The translations under genes and the position numbers were made by a program. Below are positions 1 through 10,395 of a stretch of 64,000 nucleotides of DNA, piece after piece. The notes under the pieces were generated by a model. That model was not told where the DNA came from. It made no database searches and saw only the letters and a list, made by a program, of their open reading frames with translations. The DNA is from DASPWW01 sp963841715 (GTDB lineage Bacteria > Actinomycetota > Thermoleophilia > Solirubrobacterales > 70-9), in NCBI GenBank assembly GCA_963841715.1, contig CAWJDP010000005.1, forward strand, positions 208,653-272,652. The letters run 5' to 3'. The stretch's first letter is position 1. Every line of letters begins with the position of its first letter.

Positions 1-251
1 GCCTGCGGCGGCGCGGGCTCCCGCGCGGCAGCCGGTGGCGCCGCCTCCGCCTCCTCGGCGTCCTCGGCCGCCTCCGCGGCCGCTGTCTCCGCGGCCTCCG
101 CGGCCGCCGCGGCGCGCTCGGGGGCGCGGCCCGCCCAGTCGCGCAGCCGGCGGACGTCTCGCGCCTGCTGGAAATACAGCAGCACGAGCACGGCGAAGCC
201 GACGAATGCGATCAGCCCCAAGTAGGCACCGAGATTCTCGATCAGGTGCAT
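1..251 (-). CDS. Putative membrane-anchored Ala/Glu-rich protein (partial)
   Basis: No family recognised. Translation from the ATG at 251 reads MHLIENLGAYLGL followed by one hydrophobic segment (about residues 8-27), a short Arg-rich stretch (RRLRDWAGRAPER), then a long Ala/Glu-rich, probably helical or disordered tail. The frame is open to the window edge, so the C-terminus is missing. The architecture is a single N-terminal membrane anchor with a cytoplasmic acidic/alanine-rich tail. It is transcribed away from the window, in the same direction as the envelope polysaccharide genes that lie upstream of it. Confidence 0.6.
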   Translation of the reverse strand, partial: MHLIENLGAYLGLIAFVGFAVLVLLYFQQARDVRRLRDWAGRAPERAAAAAEAAETAAAEAAEDAEEAEAAPPAAAREPAPPQ

Positions 252-324
252 GGCGCGGGCATCTTAGGTACTAGCGGCTTTCACACGCACCGATGGGCGT
301 GGGTCTTGGCGCCCGGCGCCCGCG

Positions 325-2217
325 CTACGGGGCGTCGATCTCGACCGCCGAGGCGTCGCGCTGCTCCGCCACGAGCTCCACAACCCGGCTCGCGAGCCCG
401 GTCTCGTCACCGGCGACCACGAGTTGCTCGAGGCGCTCAACGGTTGCCTCGACCCAGTCCGGATCGAGCGGGCGATCGCGCATCGCGCGCACGATCCGGC
501 TCGCCTCGGTCGGCATTGAGCGCTCGTCGACGTTGAACAGCTCCTCGTGGATCTTCTCCCCGGGTCGGGGGCCGACGATCTCGATCGCTACGTCCTGGTC
601 GGGCTCATAGCCCGCGAGCCGGATCATGTTCCGTGCCAGCTCGAGGATCTTCACCTGCTCGCCCATCTCGAGCACGAGCACGTCTCCGCTCTCGCCGTCG
701 ACATCGCCCGCCCGGATCACGAGCTGGACCGCCTCGGGGATCGTCATGAAGTAGCGCGTCATGTCCTCGTGGGTGACTGTGACCGGACCGCCGTGCTCGA
801 TCTGGCTGCGAAAGATCGGGACGACGCTGCCGGACGACCCGAGCACGTTCCCGAACCGGACGGTGATGAACTTCGTCTCCGGGTGGCGGTCGCCGGCGGC
901 CTCGACGATCCACTCCGCCATCGCCTTCGAGGCGCCCATCACGGTTCCGGGGTTGACCGCCTTGTCGGTGGAGACGAGGACGAAGCGCTCAGCCCCGGCC
1001 GCGGCGGCGGTCATCGCCGTCACCCGCGTGCCGATCGCGTTGTTGCGGACCGCCTCGAGCGGGTTCGACTCCATCAGCGGCACGTGCTTGTAGGCGGCGG
1101 CGTGGAACACGACCTCGGGCTTGAAGCGCTGCATCACCTCTTGCATCCGCTCGGCCTCGCGGCAGTCGGCGAGCACGGCCTCGACGCGGGAGAAGTGCCA
1201 CTGGTCGAGCATCTCGCGGTCGATCTCGAACAGGCTCGACTCGGCGTGGTCGAGAAGGATCAGCAGGCGCGGCCCCACGCGGGCGATCTGGCGCGAGAGC
1301 TCGGAGCCGATCGAGCCGCCGGCACCGGTAACGAGCACGATCTTGTCGGTCAGGTACGAGCCGACGCGCGAGAGCTCCATCTTCACGGGGTCGCGGCCGA
1401 GCACGTCCTCGACCTGGACCTCGCGCAGCTGACGGGTGAGCTGGACGCCGCCGCGCAGGAGCTCGAACACGGTCGGCAGCGTCCGCACGGGGATCTCGCG
1501 CTCCCGACACGCAGCGACGACCTTCCCGCGGACGACACCGGGCGCCGACGGGATCGCGATCACGATCTCGTCGGGCTTCACGCGGTCGGCGACATCGCCG
1601 ATCTCCTCGGTCGAGCCGAGCACCTTCGACCCGAGCAGGCGCATCCCGCGCTTGCGGGGATCATCGTCGATGAATCCGATCGCCTTCGCGCCCAGGTTCG
1701 GGTTCAGCTGCATCTCGCGCACGACCATCTGTCCGCCCGATCCGGCGCCGACGACGAGCACGCCGTGGGCGCCGCGGCGTCGCGCCGAGCGGTCAGGGCG
1801 CTCGGCGATCAGGCGAGCGGCCATCCGCACGCCCGAAACGAGCAGCAGCGTGAGCAGGAAGTCCATGATCGCGACCGAGCGCGGGAGGTTGTGGCCGAAC
1901 GGCTGCGCGACCGTGAACACGACGACGAGCACGGCGCTCGCGAGTGCGACCGCCTGCACGATCGCAGCGAAGTTCGCCATCCGGAAGTAGCGCCACCACT
2001 GCTGGTGGAGGCCGAAGAACCCGAAGATGATCGCCTTGCCGAGGGCGACGAACGCGATCGAGCCCCAGAGCATCGTCCAGTAGCGGTCCGGGATCCCGTG
2101 CGGGGTGTCCAGGAACCGCAGCTTGAACGCAAGCCCAAAGGCCAGGGCGCACAGCGCCGCGTCCGCCCCGAAGAGGGCAAGCCGGTGCCGGTGCACCGGA
2201 TCGGTGAGGCGATCCAT
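325..2217 (-). CDS. Polysaccharide biosynthesis protein, CapD/WbpM-type nucleotide-sugar 4,6-dehydratase
   Basis: Predicted membrane-bound UDP-sugar 4,6-dehydratase for O-antigen, capsule or glycoprotein sugars. The 630 aa match the family: about four N-terminal membrane segments (residues 12-135), a CoA-binding-like Rossmann domain (GAGSGG at about 157), and a C-terminal SDR domain with the NAD motif TGAGGSIGSE at about 297. Further on are STDKA and MGASK, i.e. Met in place of the usual Tyr of YxxxK, as in PglF-like dehydratases. An upstream extension is open to 2529, but it is low-complexity Arg/Gly sequence out of character with the family, so the ATG at 2217 (MDRLTDPVHR) is chosen. The glycosyltransferase gene upstream on the same strand supports a surface-glycan role. 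Confidence 0.9.
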   Translation of the reverse strand: MDRLTDPVHRHRLALFGADAALCALAFGLAFKLRFLDTPHGIPDRYWTMLWGSIAFVALGKAIIFGFFGLHQQWWRYFRMANFAAIVQAVALASAVLVVVFTVAQPFGHNLPRSVAIMDFLLTLLLVSGVRMAARLIAERPDRSARRRGAHGVLVVGAGSGGQMVVREMQLNPNLGAKAIGFIDDDPRKRGMRLLGSKVLGSTEEIGDVADRVKPDEIVIAIPSAPGVVRGKVVAACREREIPVRTLPTVFELLRGGVQLTRQLREVQVEDVLGRDPVKMELSRVGSYLTDKIVLVTGAGGSIGSELSRQIARVGPRLLILLDHAESSLFEIDREMLDQWHFSRVEAVLADCREAERMQEVMQRFKPEVVFHAAAYKHVPLMESNPLEAVRNNAIGTRVTAMTAAAAGAERFVLVSTDKAVNPGTVMGASKAMAEWIVEAAGDRHPETKFITVRFGNVLGSSGSVVPIFRSQIEHGGPVTVTHEDMTRYFMTIPEAVQLVIRAGDVDGESGDVLVLEMGEQVKILELARNMIRLAGYEPDQDVAIEIVGPRPGEKIHEELFNVDERSMPTEASRIVRAMRDRPLDPDWVEATVERLEQLVVAGDETGLASRVVELVAEQRDASAVEIDAP

Positions 2218-2282
2218 CGCGGGAAGTCTAGAGGCGAATTCTCGCCGTGTGCGGGGCGAACGCGGGATCCGCAAAGCGCGCC

Positions 2283-3297
2283 TCAGGCCGCGCCCGAGCG
2301 CTCGCCGGCGAGCGCGCGGTCGACCTCGGCGCAGATCCCGTCGCGGCGCAGCTCGTACGGGAACAGCTCCCGGATCCGCGCCCTGGCCGCGCGACCTGAT
2401 CCCGGTCCGAGCTCGAGCGCGCGCCGGACCCCCTCGGCGATCGCCTCCGGTGACTGGTCGGGAATCGTCACGCCGGCGTCCCCGACCACCTCCGGCAGCG
2501 CCCCGGCCGCGGTCGCGACGGGCACGCATGACGCGAGCATCGCCTCGGCGAGCGCGATTCCGAACCCCTCGTGCGCCGAGGCCTGCACGTAGACCGCCGC
2601 GCGGCGGAAGTACGAGTCGAGCTCGGAGTCCTCGAGCCAGCCGGTGAACTCGACGTTCGGCGTCGCCTCGGCGCGCAGGCGCTCGACCGTGTCATCCCAG
2701 AACACGCCCGCGAGCACGAACTTCACCTCGGGCAGACGCGAAGCCGCGCGCACGAACGGCAGGTGACCCTTGCGCTCGAGGTTGAGCTCGTAGACCGCGC
2801 CGACGGTCAGCGCCATCCGCTCCGCGTTCCTTGCCCCCCGACTCGAGGTCGGCGAAGCGGTCGGGGAGGCCGTGGTGGACGACAGCGACGCGCCCCGGCG
2901 CGAGCGAGAGGTTGCGGCCGATCTCCTCGAGCGAGTAGTTCGAGTTCGTGATCAGGCGCGTCGCCCGCGACATCGTCCACCGCGACAGGCGCCGCCGGAT
3001 CCCGCCGCGCTGCGAGCCGTACCCGATCTCCGGCACCGAGGCCGTGTCAAAGCCCCCGATCACGAGCACGGAGGGCTTTCGCAGCACCCAGGCGAGGGTC
3101 AGGGCGAGCAGCGTGTGCCAGGCGGCGAACCAGCCGAAGACGACGTCGCAGCGGCGGAGCTTTCGCAGCAGCTCGAGCGGGCGCGGCCGAAACCCCTGCT
3201 GGAAGTACTCCTCGACCTCGAAGCGCTCAGCGAGGGCGTCGCGATCGACGCTCGTGAACGTGTTGTGCCGGCTGACGACATAGAGGACGCGGGCCAC
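2283..3297 (-). CDS. GT4-family glycosyltransferase, disrupted by one frameshift
   Basis: Retaining glycosyltransferase of the GT-B fold, probably acting on a surface polysaccharide. The N-terminal part (VARVLYVVSRHNTF, then VFGWFAAWHTLLA and LITNSNYSLEEIG) and C-terminal part (GAVYELNLERKGH, VYVQASAHEGFGIALAEAM, TAAGALPEVVGDAG) sit in different frames. The EGFGIALAEAM and GALPEV segments are the donor-binding signature. Removing one G from the six-G run at about 2832-2837 joins the frames seamlessly (ESGARNAERMALTVGA), so this is most likely a homopolymer sequencing error. The GTG at 3297 is preferred because the ATG at 3336 would overlap the divergent DedA gene. Confidence 0.8.
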
Positions 3298-3320
3298 GGC
3301 CGCGTATCCTGACGGCTTCG

Positions 3321-3984
3321 ATGCCAGTCGCCTCACTGCTCGATCCGCTGGTCAACCTTTCGACCGACTTCATCGACTCCGCGGGGCTCCCGGGGGTCTT
3401 CGTGCTGATGGCGCTCGGGAGCGCGAACATCCCCGTCCCAAGTGAGGTCGTGATGCTGTTCGCCGGCTTCAACGTCTCCGACGGCAAGATGAGCATGCTC
3501 GGAATCATCGTCGCCGGAGTCGCCGGGAACATGGTCGGCTCGTGGGTCTCGTACGCGCTCGGCTACTTCGGGCGCGTCGAGCTGATCGAACGCAACAAGC
3601 TCATCCACCTCGGCCCGAAGCAGATCGCCCAGGCCGACGGCTGGTTCAAGCGCTACGGCGACGCCGCCGTGTTCTTCACCCGGCTGCTGCCGGTCGTGCG
3701 CGCGTTCATCTCGCTCCCCGCGGGGCTCGCGCGGATGCCGTTCTGGCGCTTCTCCGTCCTCACCTTCCTCGGCTCGGCGCCGTGGGTGATCGGCGCTCGC
3801 GTTCCTCGGACGGGCGGTGGGCCCGAAATGGGACGAGTGGCACCGGCGGCTCGGCTTCCTCGACTACGTCGTCGTCGTCGCGGTCGTGGCGCTCGTCGTC
3901 TACGCCGTGATCAGGTGGCGACGCGGCCGCCGCGAGGGCGAGCCGGAGCCCGAACCCGAGCCGGCCTCGGGGTCGGGGCTCTGA
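3321..3984 (+). CDS. DedA family membrane protein, one frameshift
   Basis: Member of the DedA/SNARE-associated family, polytopic proteins linked to undecaprenyl-phosphate or phospholipid flipping. It begins MPVASLLDPL. The conserved stretch SANIPVPSEVVMLFAG, the mid-protein WFKRYGDAAVFFTRLLPVVRAF with the family Arg, and PAGLARMPFWRF are all present. One extra G at about 3792 shifts the frame. After correction the protein continues LAFLGRAVGPKWDEWHRRLG, a last membrane helix and an EPEPEPEP-rich tail, stopping at 3984. The stop overlaps the start of uppP, so the two genes for lipid-carrier handling are probably cotranscribed. Confidence 0.83.
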
Positions 3985-4861
3985 GCGACCCGATTCCAGC
4001 CCGGAGGGCGATCGCGCTCGGGATCGTCCAGGGGCCCGCCGAGCTGCTGCCGGTCTCGAGCTCCGCACATCTGAACCTCGTTCCCTGGCTCGCGGGCTGG
4101 AACTGGGACCGCCATGACCCCGAGCTGCGAAAGTCGTTCGAGGTCGCGCTTCACGCCGGTGCCGCGGGCGCGCTGCTCGTCGGCCAGCGGAAGGTGATCG
4201 CCGAGGAGCTGCGCGAGTTCGACCTTCGTCGCGCCGCGGTGCTGGCGCTGTCGTTCGCTCCGCCCGCGATCGCCGGCTACACGCTCGAGCGCCCGATCGA
4301 GCGCCGGCTCGGGGGCCCCGGCGCGACGGCCGCCGGGCTGCTCGCCGGAGCGGCGGCGATGATCCTCGCCGACCGGCGCCCGCAGGAGCGCGGCCGCGGG
4401 TCGGCGGGGCCGATCGACGGGCTCGCGCTTGGACTCGCCCAGGCGGCCGCGCTCGCGCCCGGCGTGTCGCGAAACGGAGCCACGCTCGCCGCCGCCCGCT
4501 GGCGGCGGTTCACCCGCGAGCACGCGAACATGCTCTCACGCACGGTGGCGTTGCCGGTGATCGTCGGCGCGGCGCTGTTCAAGGGCGTGCGGCTGCGCGG
4601 CCGCGGCGATGACCCCGCGCTTCGGCGCTCGATGGCGGCCGGGATCGGGGCCTCGTTCGCCTCCACGCTCGCCTCCCAGAGCCTGATCAAGCAGGTCGAG
4701 CGTGACCGCGCGCTGTGGCCCTACGCCGCATACCGCGCCGCGCTCGCCGGGGTGGTCCTGTGGCGGCTGCGCCGCGCCCGCCGCCCGCCGCCCGCCGTTT
4801 CCGCCGAGGTCGTGGCGAGCGGCAACGGCCGCCCGGTGCCCGTTCCCTCGGCGGTGCGCCG

Positions 4862-4865
<4 letters not shown>
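3981..4865 (+). CDS. uppP: Undecaprenyl-diphosphatase (UppP/BacA type)
   Basis: Removes a phosphate from undecaprenyl diphosphate so that the lipid carrier can re-enter peptidoglycan and polysaccharide synthesis; integral membrane enzyme. Both signature regions are visible: QGPAELLPVSSSAH near the N-terminus (the (E/Q)xxxE motif plus the conserved His) and PGVSRNGAT with the catalytic Arg, where Asn replaces the common second Ser. Length is about 294 aa, slightly above the usual 270. The start is uncertain: the CTG at 3981 overlaps the DedA stop and the frame stays open upstream only because of the DedA reading frame. The stop overlaps the GTG of purM. Confidence 0.8.
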
Positions 4866-5858
<993 letters not shown>

Positions 5859-6875
5859 GAGGTAGGGCTCGTCGAGGTCGCGCGGCGGAAGTGCTCGCGG
5901 AGCGACGGCGCCGACCCGAATCCCGCCCGGGTCGCGACGTCCTCGATCGGCAGCTCCGTGCTCTCGAGCAGCCGGCGCGCCTCGAGCACGCGCTGGTGGA
6001 GCAGCCAGCTCAGCGGCGTAGTTCCCGTCTCGTCGACGAAGCGGCGCGCGAACGTCCGCGGGCTGACGCCGGCGCGCCTCGCCATCGTCCCGACGTCGAT
6101 CGGCTCGGCGAGATGATCGAGCGCCCAGTCGCGAACGGCCTGCAGCGAGCCGTCGTCGCACGGAAGCGGGCGGTCGATGAACTGGGCCTGACCTCCGTCG
6201 CGGTGAGGCGAGGCGACCATCGCGCGCGCGATCTCGGCGCCGATCTCCTCGCCGTAGTCGCGGCGGACGACGTGGAGGCAGAGGTCGATCCCCGCGCTCA
6301 GGCCGGCGGAGGTCAGGATCTGATCCTCGTCCACGTACAGCGCGTCGGGGTCGAGGTCGACGAGCGGGAACAGACGCGCAAAATCGTCGGCGAAGTGCCA
6401 GTGCGTCGTCGCGCGGCGACCGTCAAGCACGCCCGCGTAGCCGAGCGCGAAAGCGCCGGTGCAGATCGAGACGATGCGCGTGCCGTGATCGGCGGCGGCA
6501 CGCAGCGCCTCGCAGACTCGGCCCGGGATCGGGTCGACGACGGCCCGGTAGCCCGGGACGACGATCGTGTCGGCGCGCTCGAGCGCGTCGAGGCCGGCGA
6601 CGCCCTCGAGTGAGAAGCCGTTCAAGGTCCGCACCGAGCCGGCCCGCTCGGCGCAGGTCTCGAACGAGTACAGCGAGCGCCAGCCGAAGTCGCCGGCGAC
6701 CGAGAACACCTGCGCCGCGGACGAGAGGTCGAAGGTGCCGACCTGGTCGAGGCAGAGGGCGACGACGCGGTGAGGCTGGGCTGGATCGCTTGCATCGCCC
6801 ATGTGGCAGAAATCTAGCGTATATAGGCGTTTCTGCCTCTTGCGGACGGGACGGCCGCGCGCGAGGATGCCCGTC

Positions 6876-7538
6876 ATGGACATGGAGATCGCAATCCTCC
6901 TCTTCGACCGGATCACCGCGCTGGACGCAGTCGGACCCTACGAAGCGCTGTCGAGGCTGCCGGGAGCCAGGGTGAGCTTTGTTGCGGCTGAGCCCGGCCC
7001 GAAGCGAACCGACACCGGCGCGCTGGCGCTGACCGCCGATCGCTCGATCGACGAGGTCTCCGCGCCGGACGTGTTCATCGTCCCCGGCGGCGCGGGCAAC
7101 CGCCCGATGCTGACCGACGAGCGGATTCTGAGCTGGATTCGCAGCGCCCACGAGACATCGCGCTGGACGACCTCTGTCTGCACCGGCTCGCTGGTGCTCG
7201 GCGCAGCGGGCGTGCTCGAAGGCAAGCGCGCGACCAGCCACTGGATCTGGCGCGACTACCTGAGGGCGTTCGGCGCCGAGCCGAGCGGCCAGCGGGTGGT
7301 CGAGGACGGCAAGGTGATCACGGCCGCGGGAGTCTCGTCCGGGATCGACATGGCGCTCCACATCGCCGCCCGCGCGGCCGACGACGAGACGGCCCAGGCG
7401 ATCCAGCTCGCAATCGAGTACGACCCCGAGCCCCCGCACGACACCGGCTCGCCGGAGAAGGCGCCGAACGAGCTCGTCGAGCGCCTGCGCTATCGCGCCC
7501 GAAGCGACCCCACGCTCCAGGTCGACCTCCCGACCTAG
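6876..7538 (+). CDS. DJ-1/PfpI family protein (isonitrile-hydratase-like)
   Basis: Cytosolic DJ-1/PfpI superfamily enzyme of 220 aa. It has the N-terminal strand MEIAILLFDRITALDAVGP, the loop VFIVPGGAGNRPML, the nucleophile elbow SVCTGSLVLGAAG with the reactive Cys, then ATSHWIWRDYLRAFGA and a C-terminal helix VSSGIDMALHIAAR. This subgroup includes isonitrile hydratase, but the substrate cannot be read from sequence. ATG 6876 is chosen because a GAGG lies 9 nt upstream; ATG 6867 and ATG 6882 are alternatives. It is divergent from a GlxA-type regulator carrying the same fold, suggesting regulator and target. Confidence 0.83.
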   Translation: MDMEIAILLFDRITALDAVGPYEALSRLPGARVSFVAAEPGPKRTDTGALALTADRSIDEVSAPDVFIVPGGAGNRPMLTDERILSWIRSAHETSRWTTSVCTGSLVLGAAGVLEGKRATSHWIWRDYLRAFGAEPSGQRVVEDGKVITAAGVSSGIDMALHIAARAADDETAQAIQLAIEYDPEPPHDTGSPEKAPNELVERLRYRARSDPTLQVDLPT

Positions 7539-7566
7539 CGGGCACCAGGAGCTTTGATCTCAACCG

Positions 7567-7582
7567 CCTCGGTCTCCCGAGG
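7567..7582. terminator. Small hairpin after the PfpI gene
   Basis: The 6-bp inverted repeat CCTCGG / CCGAGG with a 4-nt loop lies 28 nt after the stop of the DJ-1/PfpI gene. There is no T tract, so it is only a weak candidate terminator or mRNA 3'-end structure. Confidence 0.3.
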
Positions 7583-7634
7583 TGCGACTGACAGACCAAA
7601 CCATCAACCAACCCAAGCAAAGGAGCAACGACAA

Positions 7635-7931
7635 ATGGACCTGTACGCGATTCGACGCAGCAGCGCGTGGGCTTCCGCCAACGAGGCCGCGCGTGTCGGC
7701 GCCCTCGCGAAGGAGATCGCCGACGACGAGTTCTCGGGGGACATCGCCTGGATCCGCAGCTACGTGCTCATCGAGGAGGACGGCAGCGTGGGCAGCATCT
7801 GCATCTACCAGGCGACCAGCCCGGAGGCGGTCCGCGAGCACGCGCGCCGCGTCGGGATGCCCGCCGACGAGATCACGCCCGTCGCCGAGACGATCGTGGT
7901 CCGCCCGGATCCCGTCAAGGAGCCCGCTTAG
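7635..7931 (+). CDS. DUF4242 domain-containing protein
   Basis: Small 98-aa cytosolic protein beginning MDLYAIRRSSAW, with the DUF4242-like core (WIRSYVLIEEDGSVGSICIYQATSPEAVREHARRVGMPADEI). This ferredoxin-like ligand-binding family includes a nickel-associated Streptomyces protein; the role here is not known. Start ATG 7635 has a good upstream GGAG (AAAGGAGCAACGACAA). The 3' end overlaps the convergent DsbA-like gene by 4 bp. Confidence 0.8.
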   Translation: MDLYAIRRSSAWASANEAARVGALAKEIADDEFSGDIAWIRSYVLIEEDGSVGSICIYQATSPEAVREHARRVGMPADEITPVAETIVVRPDPVKEPA

Positions 7932-8806
7932 GCGAGCTCCCAGATCGTCCCGCCCGCGACCGTGCTCGGTCGTAGCCTCCAGTCGCGCGCAGCGGCCCAC
8001 AGCTCGGCCTCGACCGGCGGTCGCGGGCGGTCGGCGATCACCTCGACCTCCTTCGTCGTCACGCGTCCAAAGCGCTCGATGACACCGATCGGGTCGGGGG
8101 GCCGCTCGTTGGCGAGCTCGGCCCCCGCGGCCAGCGCCGCCGCACGATAGTCGTCGTACGGTCGCGTACCCCAGACCGCGTGGCGGTCGCCGTCCTCGCC
8201 GGTGAACACCGCGGAGGGGAACGCGACTCGCTCGTGGCCCTCGCTGCGCCTCACGGCCCCCGCCTCGCGCGCCTCGTCCGGAGGGTTCCGCACCTCCTCG
8301 AGGTCGGCGGCGAACGCCTCGATGATCGCGTTCGAGGAGACGTCGATCCGGAAGCGCTCGACGTCGAGTCCCGCAGTCCCCGCCTCGGCCACCAGCGCCT
8401 CGAGGTGGTCGAGCTTGCGGCGCTCGAGCATCAGCCCCTCGCGGATCCGGCGCAGGTAGCGGTAGGCCGCGTCCGGACCCTGTTCGGCCGCCGCCTTCAC
8501 GGCCTGGCACGCCGGATAGGTGGAGGAGATCGGGTTCTGGGTCCACAGCCGGGCGTCGATCGGCATCTCGACCCTGGCGCCGACGTCGATCCAGTGCGCC
8601 ATCAGATCGGCGAAGCAGTCGGCCCCGGAGCCGATGTCGCCGTCCTCGTCGCGATATTCGGAGCCGTAGCGGCGCGCGAGCCCGCCCATCACCCACGTGT
8701 TCTCGAGACCGTCGCCGAACTCCCACATCAGCCGCCGCAGCTTCGGCTCGGCGCCCCATGACCACGAGCAGGCAGGATCCGTGTAGTTGCGCACGTTTAC
8801 CGTCAT
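7928..8806 (-). CDS. DsbA family protein (FrnE-like thioredoxin fold)
   Basis: Thioredoxin-fold protein of the DsbA/FrnE class, 292 aa. The N-terminus MTVNVRNYTDPACSWSWGAEPKLRRL carries a single active-site Cys in CSWSW where oxidoreductases have CxxC, so disulfide chemistry is doubtful and a glutathione-S-transferase-like or chaperone role is possible. Later landmarks are QNPISSTYPACQAVKAA and VAFPSAVFTGEDG, the cis-Pro region. The ATG at 8806 is preferred to the one at 8917, which adds a low-complexity leader overlapping the divergent kinase gene. Confidence 0.8.
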   Translation of the reverse strand: MTVNVRNYTDPACSWSWGAEPKLRRLMWEFGDGLENTWVMGGLARRYGSEYRDEDGDIGSGADCFADLMAHWIDVGARVEMPIDARLWTQNPISSTYPACQAVKAAAEQGPDAAYRYLRRIREGLMLERRKLDHLEALVAEAGTAGLDVERFRIDVSSNAIIEAFAADLEEVRNPPDEAREAGAVRRSEGHERVAFPSAVFTGEDGDRHAVWGTRPYDDYRAAALAAGAELANERPPDPIGVIERFGRVTTKEVEVIADRPRPPVEAELWAAARDWRLRPSTVAGGTIWELA

Positions 8807-8907
8807 CGCGGGAGACAGCGCCCGCAGCGCCGGGCGCGCAGCGGGGTTGCGTGTGAAATGTCGAAAATAGCGGGCAGCATGCGCAGCACCAACATCAGCA
8901 GGGCAGC

Positions 8908-10395
8908 GTGGAATCAAGATCCGTAATCGGAACCGTCCTCTCGGGCCGCTACCGGCTCGACTCGAAGCTCGGCAGCGGGGGGATGTCGACGGTCTATCTC
9001 GCCGAGGACGAGACGCTCGAGCGCCAGGTCGCGGTCAAGGTCATGCACCGCGAGATCTCCGACCAGCCGGCGCAGATCGAGCGCTTTCGCCGCGAGGCTC
9101 GCGCCGTTGCCCAGCTCTCGCATCCGAACATCGTCGCGGTGATCGACGCCGGCGAGGACGGGGGCTACCCGTACATCGTCTTCGAGTACGTCGAGGGCGA
9201 GACCCTGAAGCAGCGCATCGACCGGCTCGGACGCCTGCGGCTCGACGAGGCGGCGGCCTACACGATCGAGGTCGGGCGCGGACTCGGCGCCGCGCACGCG
9301 CGGCGCCTCGTTCACCGCGACGTCAAGCCACAGAACGTGCTCATCGACCCCGAGGGGCGCGCGAAGGTGACCGACTTCGGGATCGCGCGCGGGATCGACG
9401 CCAAGGGCCTGACCGCGACCGGACGCGTGCTCGGGACGACCGACTACGTCTCCCCCGAGCAGGCGATGGGGCATCAGATCGACGCGCGCTCGGACATCTA
9501 CTCGCTCGGCGTCGTCCTCTTCGAGATGCTCACCGGCGACGTGCCGTTCGAGGCCGAGACCCAGATCGGGGTCGCGATGAAGCACGTCAACGAGCCGATG
9601 CCCGACGTCGAGGGGCGCCGCCCGGACGTCTCCGCCGCCCTCGCGGCGGTCGTCGAGACCTCGACCGCCAAGAACCCCGACCAGCGCTACCCGGGAATCC
9701 CGGCGATGCTGCGCGACCTCGAGGCGGCGCTCGAGGTCGAGGTTGCGCGTGCGGGATCCTCGACCGGCGAGGTGACGAACGTCCTCGACTCGGTCCCGCC
9801 GCCGCGGCGGAAGCTGTTCACGCGCCGGCGAATCTCGTGGGCCGGTGTCCTGCTCGTGCTCGCCGCCGGCGCCGCTGCCGCCGCGATCGCGGGCGTGTTC
9901 GGCGGCGGCGGCTCGGCCCCCGCCCCAGCCGCGGCCGGAAAGGCGGTGCGGGTGACGAGCGCCGGCGACTTCGACCCTGTCTCGTCGGGAGGCGACGGCG
10001 ACGAGCACAGCGCCGACGTCAAGCTCGCGGTCGACGGGAACCCCGGCACCTCGTGGTCGACCGAGTCGTATGTGACCGGCCCGACGCTCGAGCCGGCGAA
10101 GCCCGGGGTCGGCCTCTACGTCGACGCCGGGAAGCCGGTCCAGGCGAAGGCGATCGACATCCGCACCCCGGAGGCGGGATGGACGGCCGAGATCTACGCG
10201 GCGTCGAGCGGACCGCCGTCGACCCTCGACGGGTGGGGGGAGCCGATCGGGAAGGCCTCGATCACGAAGACGCACCAGGCGATTTCGGTCAAGCCGGCGC
10301 AGCCGGAGCGCTACTACCTGATCTGGATTACGAGCCTCGCCGGCTCGAGCGGCCACTACAGCACCGAGATCTCCGAAGTACGCCTTGTGACCTAG
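8908..10395 (+). CDS. Transmembrane Ser/Thr protein kinase with discoidin-like extracellular domain
   Basis: Hanks-type kinase of 495 aa. The kinase domain is intact: glycine loop LGSGGMSTVY (21-30), VAVK Lys44, HRDVKPQN (136-143), DFG (156-158), SPE (182-184). A single membrane helix follows at about 311-331. The extracellular part, about residues 345-495, contains DGNPGTSWSTE, the hallmark of F5/8-type C (discoidin-like) or related carbohydrate-binding folds, so it may sense cell-wall or extracellular glycan. GTG 8908 is used. Its stop shares the CTAG tetranucleotide with the convergent ddl gene. This is one of three Ser/Thr kinases within 12 kb. Confidence 0.9.
   Translation: MESRSVIGTVLSGRYRLDSKLGSGGMSTVYLAEDETLERQVAVKVMHREISDQPAQIERFRREARAVAQLSHPNIVAVIDAGEDGGYPYIVFEYVEGETLKQRIDRLGRLRLDEAAAYTIEVGRGLGAAHARRLVHRDVKPQNVLIDPEGRAKVTDFGIARGIDAKGLTATGRVLGTTDYVSPEQAMGHQIDARSDIYSLGVVLFEMLTGDVPFEAETQIGVAMKHVNEPMPDVEGRRPDVSAALAAVVETSTAKNPDQRYPGIPAMLRDLEAALEVEVARAGSSTGEVTNVLDSVPPPRRKLFTRRRISWAGVLLVLAAGAAAAAIAGVFGGGGSAPAPAAAGKAVRVTSAGDFDPVSSGGDGDEHSADVKLAVDGNPGTSWSTESYVTGPTLEPAKPGVGLYVDAGKPVQAKAIDIRTPEAGWTAEIYAASSGPPSTLDGWGEPIGKASITKTHQAISVKPAQPERYYLIWITSLAGSSGHYSTEISEVRLVT

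Noticed and set aside
2218..2529. N-terminal extension of the CapD-like protein to 734 aa
   Set aside because: The added residues are Arg/Gly low-complexity and overlap the coding end of the glycosyltransferase; the family begins near MDRLTDP.
547..2592. A 681-codon plus-strand open frame antisense to the CapD-like gene, and many similar long antisense frames elsewhere
   Set aside because: Third-position GC bias in high-GC DNA keeps antisense frames open. The translation is His/Asp/Arg-rich low-complexity with no family features, while the opposite strand encodes clear proteins.
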